DNA of 64,000 nucleotides from Oculatella sp. LEGE 06141 (GTDB taxonomy: Bacteria; Cyanobacteriota; Cyanobacteriia; Elainellales; Elainellaceae): the NCBI RefSeq assembly GCF_015207605.1, contig NZ_JADEWO010000022.1, positions 1-64,000 of the forward strand, written 5' to 3'. Of the stretch, positions 1-7,227 are shown one piece after another; positions within the stretch are counted from its first letter, which is position 1; every line of letters begins with the position of its first letter. Below the pieces are notes generated by a model, which did no database searches, was not told where the DNA came from, and was given only the letters and a program-made list of their open reading frames with translations. The translations under genes were made by a program, and so were the position numbers.

Positions 1-1
1 A

Positions 2-817
2 CCTCCACCTCCACCTCCACTCCGACTCGTTCCACCACCACCGCCAGTAGCTGCACCACCACCGCCAGTAGCTGCACCAGCAGCGGGTGCAGCAGTAGGT
101 GCAGAGGCAGCAGCGGGTGCAGGTATCAGCACAACTGCGGTTACTGTCACTGGGGTTGCTGCGATCGTCGCAATTATGGTCGTTGCTGGAATTCAACTTT
201 GGCAGCTTGCTAGATTTCAAGAGGCACTCCGTGCCGAAGGGTACATTATTTTAGAAAATCCACTGGGTTTATGTATTGGTGGCTGTCACTTACCGTCCCG
301 CCCTATCCGTCCTGCATTCCCAGATTTTCCATTTGAGCCAATTAGTCCTTTCCCCGCACCACGGCTTCCCTCTCCACCACCTGATGCCATCATCGAATGG
401 CTGCGAAGTCAGCCTCGAAGCCCAACCCAACCCCAGCCTCATCCCCAGCCTCACCCCCAACCTCAGCCCCAACCGGAAACAACACGTCGTCGCAGACAAC
501 AATGTTTAGAAAGGAATCCAACGTTTCTAGTTTGTGAAGATGAGGTTGATATGGAAGAAGCCGTTGTTAATTTTCTGCTAGATCAGGGCTATGGTCCTGA
601 AGATCTGGGTGATTGTCGAGGAGTGGGTAGTTTTGCTTCAGGAGCGATAGACGCTTGCGATGCTGCACCAGGTGAGCGCTGGCACTGCCGAGTCAGTGGG
701 GGAAATGAAGTTAGTATCTTTGGTTGTCTGTGTTGCCGTGAAGACGGTACTACTAGTTATGAATGGAGAAGTCCTCACTGGTCTATCAATCTGTCGCGCC
801 GAAGACCAAGAAGGTAA
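2..817 (+). CDS. 3' part of a Pro-rich, membrane-segment protein, probable eCIS cargo
   Basis: The reading frame is open from base 2, so the gene begins upstream of the window; the first in-window ATG (176) is internal. The visible part starts with a Pro/Ala-rich linker, followed by a hydrophobic stretch (about 125-200, TAVTVTGVAAIVAIMVVAGI) that could be one membrane helix. Next comes a second Pro-rich linker with PQPHPQPHPQPQPQP-type repeats, and then a compact C-terminal domain with about ten cysteines, including LCC and several paired Cys. No catalytic motif is recognised. The product lies directly before two DUF4157 genes and the eCIS baseplate genes. A Pro-rich linker followed by a short unique C-terminal module is the usual layout of eCIS cargo, so a DUF4157 domain may lie upstream; this is inference. 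An alternative is a membrane-anchored structural accessory protein. Confidence 0.65.
   Translation, partial: PPPPPPLRLVPPPPPVAAPPPPVAAPAAGAAVGAEAAAGAGISTTAVTVTGVAAIVAIMVVAGIQLWQLARFQEALRAEGYIILENPLGLCIGGCHLPSRPIRPAFPDFPFEPISPFPAPRLPSPPPDAIIEWLRSQPRSPTQPQPHPQPHPQPQPQPETTRRRRQQCLERNPTFLVCEDEVDMEEAVVNFLLDQGYGPEDLGDCRGVGSFASGAIDACDAAPGERWHCRVSGGNEVSIFGCLCCREDGTTSYEWRSPHWSINLSRRRPRR
35..76 (+). repeat. Two perfect 21-bp direct repeats inside the Pro-rich linker
   Basis: Bases 35-55 and 56-76 are identical (each starts CCACCACCGCC and ends TAGCTGCA) and encode a repeated PPPPVAA-type peptide. They keep the frame of the partial CDS, so slippage would lengthen or shorten the linker by seven residues without disrupting the gene. 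Confidence 0.85.
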
Positions 818-855
818 GGTGGCTTTTATAAAGAATTGTTAGGAGGACTGCTGGA

Positions 856-2067
856 ATGGGACAGCGATCGCCTTTTTTTCCCGTTCAAACGACAATACTG
901 CAACGTCAATGTGCTGCCTGTGGACAACATACGGGCGCAGGCAGGAAATGTCCAAACTGTGAACAACAATCAGCCCTGCTCCAACGGCGTTCTGCTCACC
1001 AAGCTGAGCCTTCAGACGTGCCGCCCATTGTGCATGATGTATTGAACTCACCGGGACAGCCATTAGAGACAAGTAGCCGCCAATTCATGGAATCTCGGTT
1101 TGGTCAAGACTTCAGCAATGTCCGAGTTCACACCGATACTAAAGCTGCCGCATCAGCAAATGCTGTGAAAGCTCTAGCTTATACAGTTGGACATCATGTT
1201 GTATTCGCCGCAGGACAACACACACCGACTACAACAGGAGGGCAACATCTGTTAGCTCACGAGTTAGCTCACGTACTCCAGCAAGGCACACTCCATACCA
1301 GCACCAGCACCATAGATTTTGCCAATGACTCTTCATCTGCAGAAGCCAATGCGGATGCGGTAGCGGATGCGGTTCTGGCAAGTCACCCGATTGGGGGAAT
1401 TGTACCCTCCAGACCAACGATACATCGTCGGGCAGCCCCTTACATTAAAAAAATTACAGTTCATTTAACTCCACCCCAAACGGCAGATTTAGAATGGGAG
1501 GGCACACCACCTGCTACGGCAACAGGCAGTGATCATTTCACTGTCTCTACTGGGAAGGGGTATAGCGATCCTGGTGATCCGCCGAGAACCTGTACTCGCA
1601 GTTGTTGTAGCGATCCTATGACGCAATGCGCGCCACCCTGGAATCGACCGACCCAAGTAGGAGCTTGTTGCACTTACTACGGCAATACTTTTTGGACAGG
1701 TACGCCGCGTGAAGAACACAATGGATGGCAGTGGTGGACTCCAATTCAGCCTTATTACGCTTCGCGAGGAATTGCTTTACATCAACACTCTACCGTTACT
1801 GGTCAACCCATTGGTCATGGTTGCGTACGTATGGATGAACCTAACGCCAAGCGAATTTATGACTTCTCTAATGGTAGACGTACCAATGTCACGATCGATG
1901 GTCGAGCGGCACCTGTTGCCTGTGATGTTTCTCAACAGTGCGGTTCTACCAGTACGGATATGGGAGGTGGAGCCAATGGAGCATTAGAGGAAGCTACGAG
2001 GGGTGTTCAGTTTGCTGCGTTAGAAGAAATGGAGGCTATTCCTGGTTTGGAAGGGATCATGTCCTAA
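856..2067 (+). CDS. DUF4157 protein with a C-terminal L,D-transpeptidase-like active site, probable eCIS effector
   Basis: This is a 403-residue protein with AGGAGG about nine bases before the ATG. Residues 19-35 hold two CxxC pairs (C19, C22, C32, C35), a zinc-knuckle-like head. Residues about 55-145 form a DUF4157 domain with FGxDFSxVRVHTD and the motif H135-E-L-A-H139 in LLAHELAHVLQQG. DUF4157 is the commonest domain in proteins encoded beside eCIS clusters and is thought to mark cargo. The C-terminal half contains a YkuD-like signature: H309 in GIALHQH, then G320-H-G-C323-V-R-M, matching the His...HGC(V/I)R(M) arrangement of L,D-transpeptidases, with C323 as the expected nucleophile. That fold cross-links or cleaves peptidoglycan, so a cell-wall-directed effector is inferred. 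The middle part is Cys-rich (CTRSCCSD, CCTYY), which is unusual for this fold. The gene is followed 22 bases later by a second DUF4157 gene. Confidence 0.85.
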   Translation: MGQRSPFFPVQTTILQRQCAACGQHTGAGRKCPNCEQQSALLQRRSAHQAEPSDVPPIVHDVLNSPGQPLETSSRQFMESRFGQDFSNVRVHTDTKAAASANAVKALAYTVGHHVVFAAGQHTPTTTGGQHLLAHELAHVLQQGTLHTSTSTIDFANDSSSAEANADAVADAVLASHPIGGIVPSRPTIHRRAAPYIKKITVHLTPPQTADLEWEGTPPATATGSDHFTVSTGKGYSDPGDPPRTCTRSCCSDPMTQCAPPWNRPTQVGACCTYYGNTFWTGTPREEHNGWQWWTPIQPYYASRGIALHQHSTVTGQPIGHGCVRMDEPNAKRIYDFSNGRRTNVTIDGRAAPVACDVSQQCGSTSTDMGGGANGALEEATRGVQFAALEEMEAIPGLEGIMS

Positions 2068-2089
2068 ATAATCGCTGGAGGTGTAGGAA

Positions 2090-3322
2090 ATGAAGTCGCG
2101 ATCGCCCCATTTAACACAAAACTCATCTTTCAACTCTACTCAGACCAGACAGCTACAGCGTAACTGTGCGTCTTGTCGCCAACATCCTACTGTCAACAGT
2201 GCATATTCTGCTCACCATAGAGAACCCCCTTTACAACGTCGGGCAAACAGCCAGACTGAAGCCAGTGTGCCTTCCTTAGTTAACGTGGTTCTCCGTTCAC
2301 CCGGTCAGCCAATAGACTCGCACACTCGTACAATAATGGAATCCCGCTTCAACCAAGATTTTAGCCGAGTCAGATTACATACAGATGCTCAAGCAGATGC
2401 TTCAGCACAAGCAGTTAACGCGTTAGCCTATACAGTTGGACAAGATATTGCCTTCGCCAAGGGGCAATACAAACCTCAAACGCTCGAGGGTCAGAAATTA
2501 CTTGCTCACGAACTGGTTCATACTTTACAACAGCAACGGACTACACCAGTTGCATCAAACGCACTGACTGCTAGCCCATCAGACAGTCCCCTTGAACACG
2601 AAGCAGATAGCTATGCAGAGAGTATAGCTAATTCAATACCTGGCGATGTTTCACCAGGACTGCGGAGCCTACAACGACAACCTGCACCCACATCAACGGC
2701 TACCCCTACTCCTGCCCAATCCCCCAATGAAGTAATTGCCATTCGTCTTGACCACCGTGAGTCAGGCGGACTGGGACGATTCGATACATTACTTTACCGG
2801 GATTGTCGGATGAAAGTGCAGTTCCGCATGAACTTTGCGTTCTTGGGAACCTGGACAAATGAACGAGAAAAACGAGATTGGCAAAATCGGTTCATTACAT
2901 CAGTACAAACGGCGTGGAGTAGAGCGCATCGTCTCCGAATAATAGGAGATTGCCCGTTTGGCTGTTCTGAGGTAACACCATTTGTGACCATTTACGCACC
3001 TCATACTATTCCGCATGTCAGTGTAAATGTTACACACACAACAACCAGCATTACCAGTAGAGCAGGCTCTGGTAATGCCCATTTAGACAGCCTGGATTTG
3101 ACCCCTACCTTAAAGCGCACTGGCGTTGAAGAGATGGTGCCAGCAATCCATGAATTTGGACATCTTGTTGGCCGTCGAGATCAATATGTAGCAGGAGGGT
3201 GTGCGCCCGGATATCCTCTTGCAGGAGTCATGTGTTTCGGCAACACAATCACGACTCAAGATTATCAACCTTTTGCAAATGCCCTCAACCAAATGACTGG
3301 CTGTACCTATGATGTCGTTTAA
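2090..3322 (+). CDS. DUF4157 protein with a second HExxH metalloprotease-like domain, probable eCIS effector
   Basis: This is a 410-residue protein with the purine-rich GGAGGTGTAGGAA before its ATG. The N-terminus has one CxxC (NCASCRQH). Residues about 60-150 are DUF4157, with FNQDFSRVRLHTD and H140-E-L-V-H144. A Thr/Pro linker near residues 200-215 leads to a C-terminal domain in which H354-E-F-G-H358-L-V-G-R-R-D appears. This is an HExxHxxGxxD-like pattern of the kind used by metzincin-type zinc proteases, where a third ligand follows the helix. The first 200 residues are clearly paralogous to the upstream gene, while the C-terminal modules differ, as expected for a cargo family with swapped toxin heads. 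Proteolysis of a target-cell protein is inferred; the substrate is unknown. Confidence 0.82.
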   Translation: MKSRSPHLTQNSSFNSTQTRQLQRNCASCRQHPTVNSAYSAHHREPPLQRRANSQTEASVPSLVNVVLRSPGQPIDSHTRTIMESRFNQDFSRVRLHTDAQADASAQAVNALAYTVGQDIAFAKGQYKPQTLEGQKLLAHELVHTLQQQRTTPVASNALTASPSDSPLEHEADSYAESIANSIPGDVSPGLRSLQRQPAPTSTATPTPAQSPNEVIAIRLDHRESGGLGRFDTLLYRDCRMKVQFRMNFAFLGTWTNEREKRDWQNRFITSVQTAWSRAHRLRIIGDCPFGCSEVTPFVTIYAPHTIPHVSVNVTHTTTSITSRAGSGNAHLDSLDLTPTLKRTGVEEMVPAIHEFGHLVGRRDQYVAGGCAPGYPLAGVMCFGNTITTQDYQPFANALNQMTGCTYDVV

Positions 3323-3618
3323 CTGGTGCGTGGAAAAAGGCTATAACAAGCTGTTGCAGGCAATGTGTGTCGTCTGCGTGATTGCTTTGAAGGTTGCTGT
3401 GACTCCGATCAAGGTAATAGTTCTACATCACCCCAAATCGCGAAATTTCTACAAAGTAAAATGAAGCGATCGGCCTCAATTATTACAGATCTACTTGAAA
3501 ATATTGCTGTTTTCGGCAAAATCAGTCAAGATAGGGCTAATTGATAGAAGTGACAAAAGATAAAAACCACAAAAGATAAGCTCATTATCCTACGAAGAAT
3601 GATGTCCGTGGCCTTGGC
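3323..3618. other. Gap between cargo genes and baseplate genes
   Basis: About 300 AT-richer bases with stop codons in all frames and no recognisable family. It contains the repeated phrase AAAAGATAA (near 3555 and 3572) and would have to hold the promoter of the downstream operon if that is separate from the cargo genes. No terminator hairpin was seen. Confidence 0.5.
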
Positions 3619-3750
3619 ATGACGCAGCCCGATCAAGATGTAACGCATCAGGATATAACGCGTCAGATAGATAAGGTTTGTAGTTCCCGAATCGAGCAGC
3701 TTATCCAGGTTTCATGTGGAAACACTTGTAAAAAAGGATGTTTTCAATGA
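3619..3750 (+). CDS. Small 43-codon ORF overlapping the baseplate operon start
   Basis: ATG at 3619 opens a 43-codon frame ending in TGA at 3748-3750, and that stop overlaps the ATG at 3747 of the next gene (ATGA junction), as do several later junctions of this operon. The product is hydrophilic with a Cys-rich tail (SCGNTCKKGCFQ). No strong ribosome site precedes 3619; the frame stays open upstream only to a TAA at 3577. In Afp/PVC clusters a very small baseplate gene (afp6/pvc6) sits just before the afp7-like gene, so position suggests an analogue, but I see no sequence similarity that proves it. It may be a chance ORF. Confidence 0.4.
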   Translation: MTQPDQDVTHQDITRQIDKVCSSRIEQLIQVSCGNTCKKGCFQ

Positions 3751-4403
3751 CTTCCTTTCCACGTTCGCCTCGCGTGCTCAAAGGTGCGATCGTCGGCGTT
3801 GATTTGTTCAACCCTGTTTCTAGCATCATTGTGTTTCAATATAATCCCGACACAATGACCCGTACCTTGCAAGCCAGGTCGGCCAGTGAAAACGCGGCTC
3901 GTGCCGAAGCAATGCGTCTGGGAGGTGCGCCAACAGAAACCATCAAGCTGGATGTAGAAATTGATGCGACCGATCAACTAGAAACAGGAGATCGTGTGAC
4001 AGCCGCATTGGGAATCCATCCTCAATTGGCGGCAATGGAGATGTTGATTTATCCCAAGAGCGCTTTAGTCATTGCCAACACGGTGTTGTTAGGATTAGGT
4101 ACATTGGAAATCGTGCCGCCCATTGGCCCTTTCACGCTGTTGATCTGGGGAATCAAGCGAGTATTGCCGGTTCGCCTCACCGACTTCACGATCACTGAAG
4201 AAGCCTATGACACCGATTTGAACCCGATTCGAGCCAGGGCATCGTTAGGATTGAGAGTGTTAAGTTACAACGATTTATCATTAACCAACCCAGGATATCA
4301 TCTATTCCTCGCCCACCAGGTTGCCAAGGAGGTGTTTGCCAGTATTCAAAGTGTTCGGAACGTTGGAGCTATTGCTGGTGAAGGGATTGATCTATTGTTT
4401 TAG
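3747..4403 (+). CDS. Contractile injection system tube/baseplate protein (Afp7 N-terminal-like)
   Basis: About 218 residues. The start at 3747 is preferred over the in-frame ATG at 3738 because AAGGA (3734-3738) sits eight bases before it and overlaps the upstream ATG. The N-terminus (KGAIVGVDLFNPVSSIIVFQYNP) and the PVRLTDFTITEEAYD and RASLGLRVL segments are typical of the CIS tube/gp53-like proteins that join the inner tube to the baseplate. A LysM protein follows as a separate gene, whereas Afp7-type proteins usually carry the LysM domain fused at the C-terminus; the two genes therefore look like a split Afp7. Residues about 105-135 are hydrophobic and would be buried in the fold rather than membrane-spanning, although a membrane contact cannot be excluded. 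Confidence 0.8.
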   Translation: MTSFPRSPRVLKGAIVGVDLFNPVSSIIVFQYNPDTMTRTLQARSASENAARAEAMRLGGAPTETIKLDVEIDATDQLETGDRVTAALGIHPQLAAMEMLIYPKSALVIANTVLLGLGTLEIVPPIGPFTLLIWGIKRVLPVRLTDFTITEEAYDTDLNPIRARASLGLRVLSYNDLSLTNPGYHLFLAHQVAKEVFASIQSVRNVGAIAGEGIDLLF

Positions 4404-4438
4404 ATGTTTTAGAACCGTGTTTTAGACAGGTGTTTTAG
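4396..4438 (+). repeat. Four TGTTTTAG repeats before the LysM gene
   Basis: The octamer TGTTTTAG occurs at 4396, 4405, 4418 and 4431. The first copy includes the stop codon of the upstream gene and the last merges into the AGGAG ribosome site of the LysM gene. The repeats may be slippage products or a leader that tunes translation; the function is unknown. Confidence 0.6.
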
Positions 4439-4445
4439 GAGCACT

Positions 4446-4736
4446 ATGTTTGAGCATACAAGCCGCTATTATACACTGGAAACAGCGATCTACACTGATG
4501 CGGACGGTCGTATGCTGGCTTACAAACGGCGACGGTTTCTGCCATCCAGTGAGACAATGCCGCTGCTGGCAGAGGTAGTGGTGACGCAGGGCGATCGCCT
4601 CGATTTAATTACAGCTCGTCATTTGGGCGACCCTGAACAATTTTGGCGGATTTGCGATGCCAACCATGCCATGAATCCCACCGACTTAACGGCTGAAATT
4701 GGTCGCACCTTACGCATTGCCATGCCCCAAAGCTAA
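4446..4736 (+). CDS. LysM-domain baseplate protein
   Basis: A 96-residue protein with AGGAG five bases before its ATG. The C-terminal half is a LysM-like module (GDRLDLITARHLGDPEQFWR, then a CDAN segment and a final LRIAMP strand). In phage and eCIS baseplates such small LysM proteins (gpX or Afp7 C-terminal type) clamp the spike hub to the tube. The gene lies between the tube-like and gpD-like genes, where that job is expected. It is too small to be a secreted wall hydrolase and has no signal peptide. Confidence 0.8.
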   Translation: MFEHTSRYYTLETAIYTDADGRMLAYKRRRFLPSSETMPLLAEVVVTQGDRLDLITARHLGDPEQFWRICDANHAMNPTDLTAEIGRTLRIAMPQS

Positions 4737-4765
4737 CTCTACATTTCCCCAACAAGGAGGAAATA

Positions 4766-5959
4766 ATGCTGCTCGGCATTCACCTCACGCTCATGCTTGG
4801 TCCAACGATTGCGGTTCCGGCTCCGCCGACCATCGTTGAAGCGCTGACGGGCGTAGAAGTGACTCACAGCGATCGCGACCGTTCTGGATTTCAACTCACC
4901 TTTGAAGTGGGGCGATCGGGGGGGCTTGACCTGCTGGATTATAGTCTACTCACCAATCCCTTGCTGCGACCCTTTAACCGCGTTGTGCTGTTGATTCGCT
5001 TTAACATCATACCCAAGGTTTTGATGGATGGGATTATTACACAGGTACAACTCTCGCCCAGCAACACACCCGGAGCCTCTACACTCACAGTAATGGGCGA
5101 AGATGTCAGCTTGATGATGGACATGAAAGAGCAGCCCCATGAGCATCCTGCCCAAAATGAGAGTATCATCGTTCGCAAAATTATTCTCAGCTATCCCCAA
5201 TATGGTTTGTTGCCAATGGTGATTGACCCTCCGGCGATCGATTTCCCCAATCCAACTCAGCGGATTCCAGTGCAGAACCAAACTGACCTGCGCTATTTAC
5301 AAATGCTGGCAGGTCGCTATGGTTATCTGTTTTACATCAAACCGGGCCCCTTACCCATGCAAAACATCGCCTATTGGGGGCCACCAGAGCGCTTACCAGT
5401 GCAGAGACAAACTCCGCTTTCGGTAAACACAGGCCCCAATAGCAACGTTGATTCAATTCGCTTTCAATACAACTCATTAGCGCCGGTGCAAGTATCGGGA
5501 ACCATACTGGACAGCACTCTCAATATCCCGATGCCCGTTTTGCCGCTTCCCATTAGCACTCGAATTCCGCTTGCCAGTCAACCCGCATTGCTCTTCAATC
5601 AGCCCAATGTTCGCACCCGCATGCTCACCCGATGTTCCGCTGGGGAAGATGGGATGCCATCAATGGACAACCAGCAGGAAGCGCCTGTAGGACTCACGTT
5701 TGTGCAGGCACAGGCACGCGCTCAGGGAATTGTCGATCGATCCGTGGATCAGGTCGTTGCTGCGACCGGTGAATTAGACGCATTACACTACGGTGATATT
5801 TTGGAAGCTCGCAGCATTGTGGGTATTCAAGGCGCGGGGTTTAGTTACGGCGGCCACTTCCATGTGCAAAGTGTGACGCATTCCATTCGCAAAGGAGAGT
5901 ATAAACAGCGCTTCTCGTTAGCGCGGGAAGGAATCGGTTCACTTACTCCAGTGGTGTGA
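4766..5959 (+). CDS. Phage late control gene D-like spike hub protein
   Basis: A 397-residue protein with a near-perfect AAGGAGG before its ATG. It has the features of the gpD/gp27 hub family: an N-terminal barrel (GVEVTHSDRDRSGFQLTFEV), a DGIITQVQLSPS segment, and a C-terminal barrel with GTILDS and the HFHVQSVTHSIRKGEYKQRF ending that is typical of the family. In phage T4, gp27 forms the trimeric hub that carries the gp5 spike; in eCIS the same role is played by Afp8-type proteins. The next gene encodes the matching gp5-like spike, so hub and spike are separate polypeptides here rather than a VgrG-like fusion. Confidence 0.88.
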   Translation: MLLGIHLTLMLGPTIAVPAPPTIVEALTGVEVTHSDRDRSGFQLTFEVGRSGGLDLLDYSLLTNPLLRPFNRVVLLIRFNIIPKVLMDGIITQVQLSPSNTPGASTLTVMGEDVSLMMDMKEQPHEHPAQNESIIVRKIILSYPQYGLLPMVIDPPAIDFPNPTQRIPVQNQTDLRYLQMLAGRYGYLFYIKPGPLPMQNIAYWGPPERLPVQRQTPLSVNTGPNSNVDSIRFQYNSLAPVQVSGTILDSTLNIPMPVLPLPISTRIPLASQPALLFNQPNVRTRMLTRCSAGEDGMPSMDNQQEAPVGLTFVQAQARAQGIVDRSVDQVVAATGELDALHYGDILEARSIVGIQGAGFSYGGHFHVQSVTHSIRKGEYKQRFSLAREGIGSLTPVV

Positions 5960-5961
5960 TT

Positions 5962-6465
5962 ATGTCCTGTTTTTTTGGCAAATATAGAGGCAAGGTAGAG
6001 CAAAACTTTGATCCCGAAAGCCGGGGGCGCATTCAGGTCAGCGTCCCTGAGGTTTTGGGAACTGGACGCTTGAGTTGGGCCATGCCGTGTGTTCCCTATG
6101 CCGGAATTCAAGCCGGACTCTATGCGGTGCCACCTAAAAATGCCAACATTTGGGTTGAGTTTGAAGGAGGGAATCCAGAAAGACCTATTTGGACGGGGTG
6201 TTTTTGGGGCTTGGGAGAAACACCTGCCCTTGCCCTGGTTCCGCCTCAACCGGTGCAGCATATTCTGTTACAGACCACTGGACAAAATACCTTGCATATC
6301 AGTGATGCACTCGATCCAACGGGTGGCATCCTGCTGAAAACTGCGAAGGGAGCCATGATTGTGATTAATGATGTAGGAATCACGATTACTAACGGTAAGG
6401 GAGCCAGTATTGCTCTCGTGGGTAACATGGTCAGCATCAATGGAACGGCACTTACAGTGATTTAA
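5962..6465 (+). CDS. gp5/VgrG-like baseplate spike protein
   Basis: About 167 residues. ATG at 5962 is favoured over the GTG at 5956, which overlaps the stop of the hub gene. The N-terminus reads as the OB-fold of gp5/gpV proteins (FFGKYRGKVEQNFDPESRGR, VSVPEVLG, WAMPCVPYAG, WVEFEGGNPERPIW). The C-terminus is a short beta-helical spike stem with repeating TAKGAMIVINDVGITITNGKG-type strands. The spike binds the hub on one side and the PAAR tip on the other and pierces the target membrane. The length suits an eCIS spike without an added enzymatic domain. Confidence 0.88.
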   Translation: MSCFFGKYRGKVEQNFDPESRGRIQVSVPEVLGTGRLSWAMPCVPYAGIQAGLYAVPPKNANIWVEFEGGNPERPIWTGCFWGLGETPALALVPPQPVQHILLQTTGQNTLHISDALDPTGGILLKTAKGAMIVINDVGITITNGKGASIALVGNMVSINGTALTVI

Positions 6466-6474
6466 GTCTGATGA

Positions 6475-6858
6475 ATGGGAGGCGGAACGGTGTCAGGATT
6501 ACTACTTCATGCCATGACCGGAACCGGGATGCAATGCACTCACCTTGCACCTGTAGCCATTGTTCCAGACCAAAAAAACGTGTTGGTGAACGCTCAGCCG
6601 GTGGCGACACTCAAAAGCAAACTAACCGTTGCAGGATGCCCGTTTCAAATTCCTCCACCCGCTGGACCAAAACTTCAGCCCTGTGTAACGGTGCAGTGGG
6701 TGATGGTATCCACGCGGGTGTTTGTCAATGGTCAACCCGTATTGCTACAACCGCTACCCGGAAAGGGAACGGGATCAGGAATTTGCCAAAGTGTTGAACC
6801 CATACCGCAGGGCGCGCCGATCGTAAAAATGATGCAAACGCGAGTGATAGGAACGTGA
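6475..6858 (+). CDS. PAAR-like spike tip protein
   Basis: A 127-residue Gly/Pro-rich protein without signal peptide, lying directly after the spike gene and before gp25, which is the place of the PAAR-type tip (Afp10-like) in eCIS clusters. Segments such as LLLHAMTGTGMQCTHLAPV, VLVNAQPVATL, KLTVAGCPF and VFVNGQPVLL fit the short repeating strands of PAAR-like (DUF4280-type) tips; His and Cys residues near positions 12-21 and 54 could bind a metal. The start is uncertain: GGAGG lies inside the frame at 6478-6482, seven bases before an in-frame GTG at 6490, which may be the true start. Confidence 0.78.
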   Translation: MGGGTVSGLLLHAMTGTGMQCTHLAPVAIVPDQKNVLVNAQPVATLKSKLTVAGCPFQIPPPAGPKLQPCVTVQWVMVSTRVFVNGQPVLLQPLPGKGTGSGICQSVEPIPQGAPIVKMMQTRVIGT

Positions 6859-6864
6859 GTAGCC

Positions 6865-7227
6865 ATGAACATTGATTTCCCCTTTCACATCGATCGAAAG
6901 GGGCGAACAGCCACTACCACCGACGCGGCTCACATGGATAACCTGATTGCACAGGTGCTGTTCACCAATTTAGGAGAGCGTGTTAATCGTCCTGATTTTG
7001 GCAGCGGCTTGTTACAACTGGTTTTTTCGCCTAACAGTCCCGAACTGGCAGCAACGCTACAATTCACCATGCAGGCCGCTCTCCAGCGCTGGTTGGGTGA
7101 TGTGATTGAAGTTCAAACGTTAGATGTAGCGCATGAAGAGTCTACCTTGCGGATTCTGGTTCGTTACCGGGTACGCCAAACTCAGGAACTGCGGACAGCT
7201 ACCTTTGAGCGCAGAGGGCTACGATGA
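6865..7227 (+). CDS. GPW/gp25-family baseplate wedge protein
   Basis: A 120-residue protein with the gp25 pattern: DNLIAQVLFTNLGERVNRPDFGSGLLQLVF, then PNSPELAATLQFTMQAALQRW and a C-terminal LRILVRYRVRQTQE strand. gp25-type proteins (Afp9) join the sheath to the baseplate wedge and start sheath assembly. The stop codon overlaps the next start (ATGA at 7224), implying translational coupling to the large J-like protein it contacts. Confidence 0.9.
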   Translation: MNIDFPFHIDRKGRTATTTDAAHMDNLIAQVLFTNLGERVNRPDFGSGLLQLVFSPNSPELAATLQFTMQAALQRWLGDVIEVQTLDVAHEESTLRILVRYRVRQTQELRTATFERRGLR

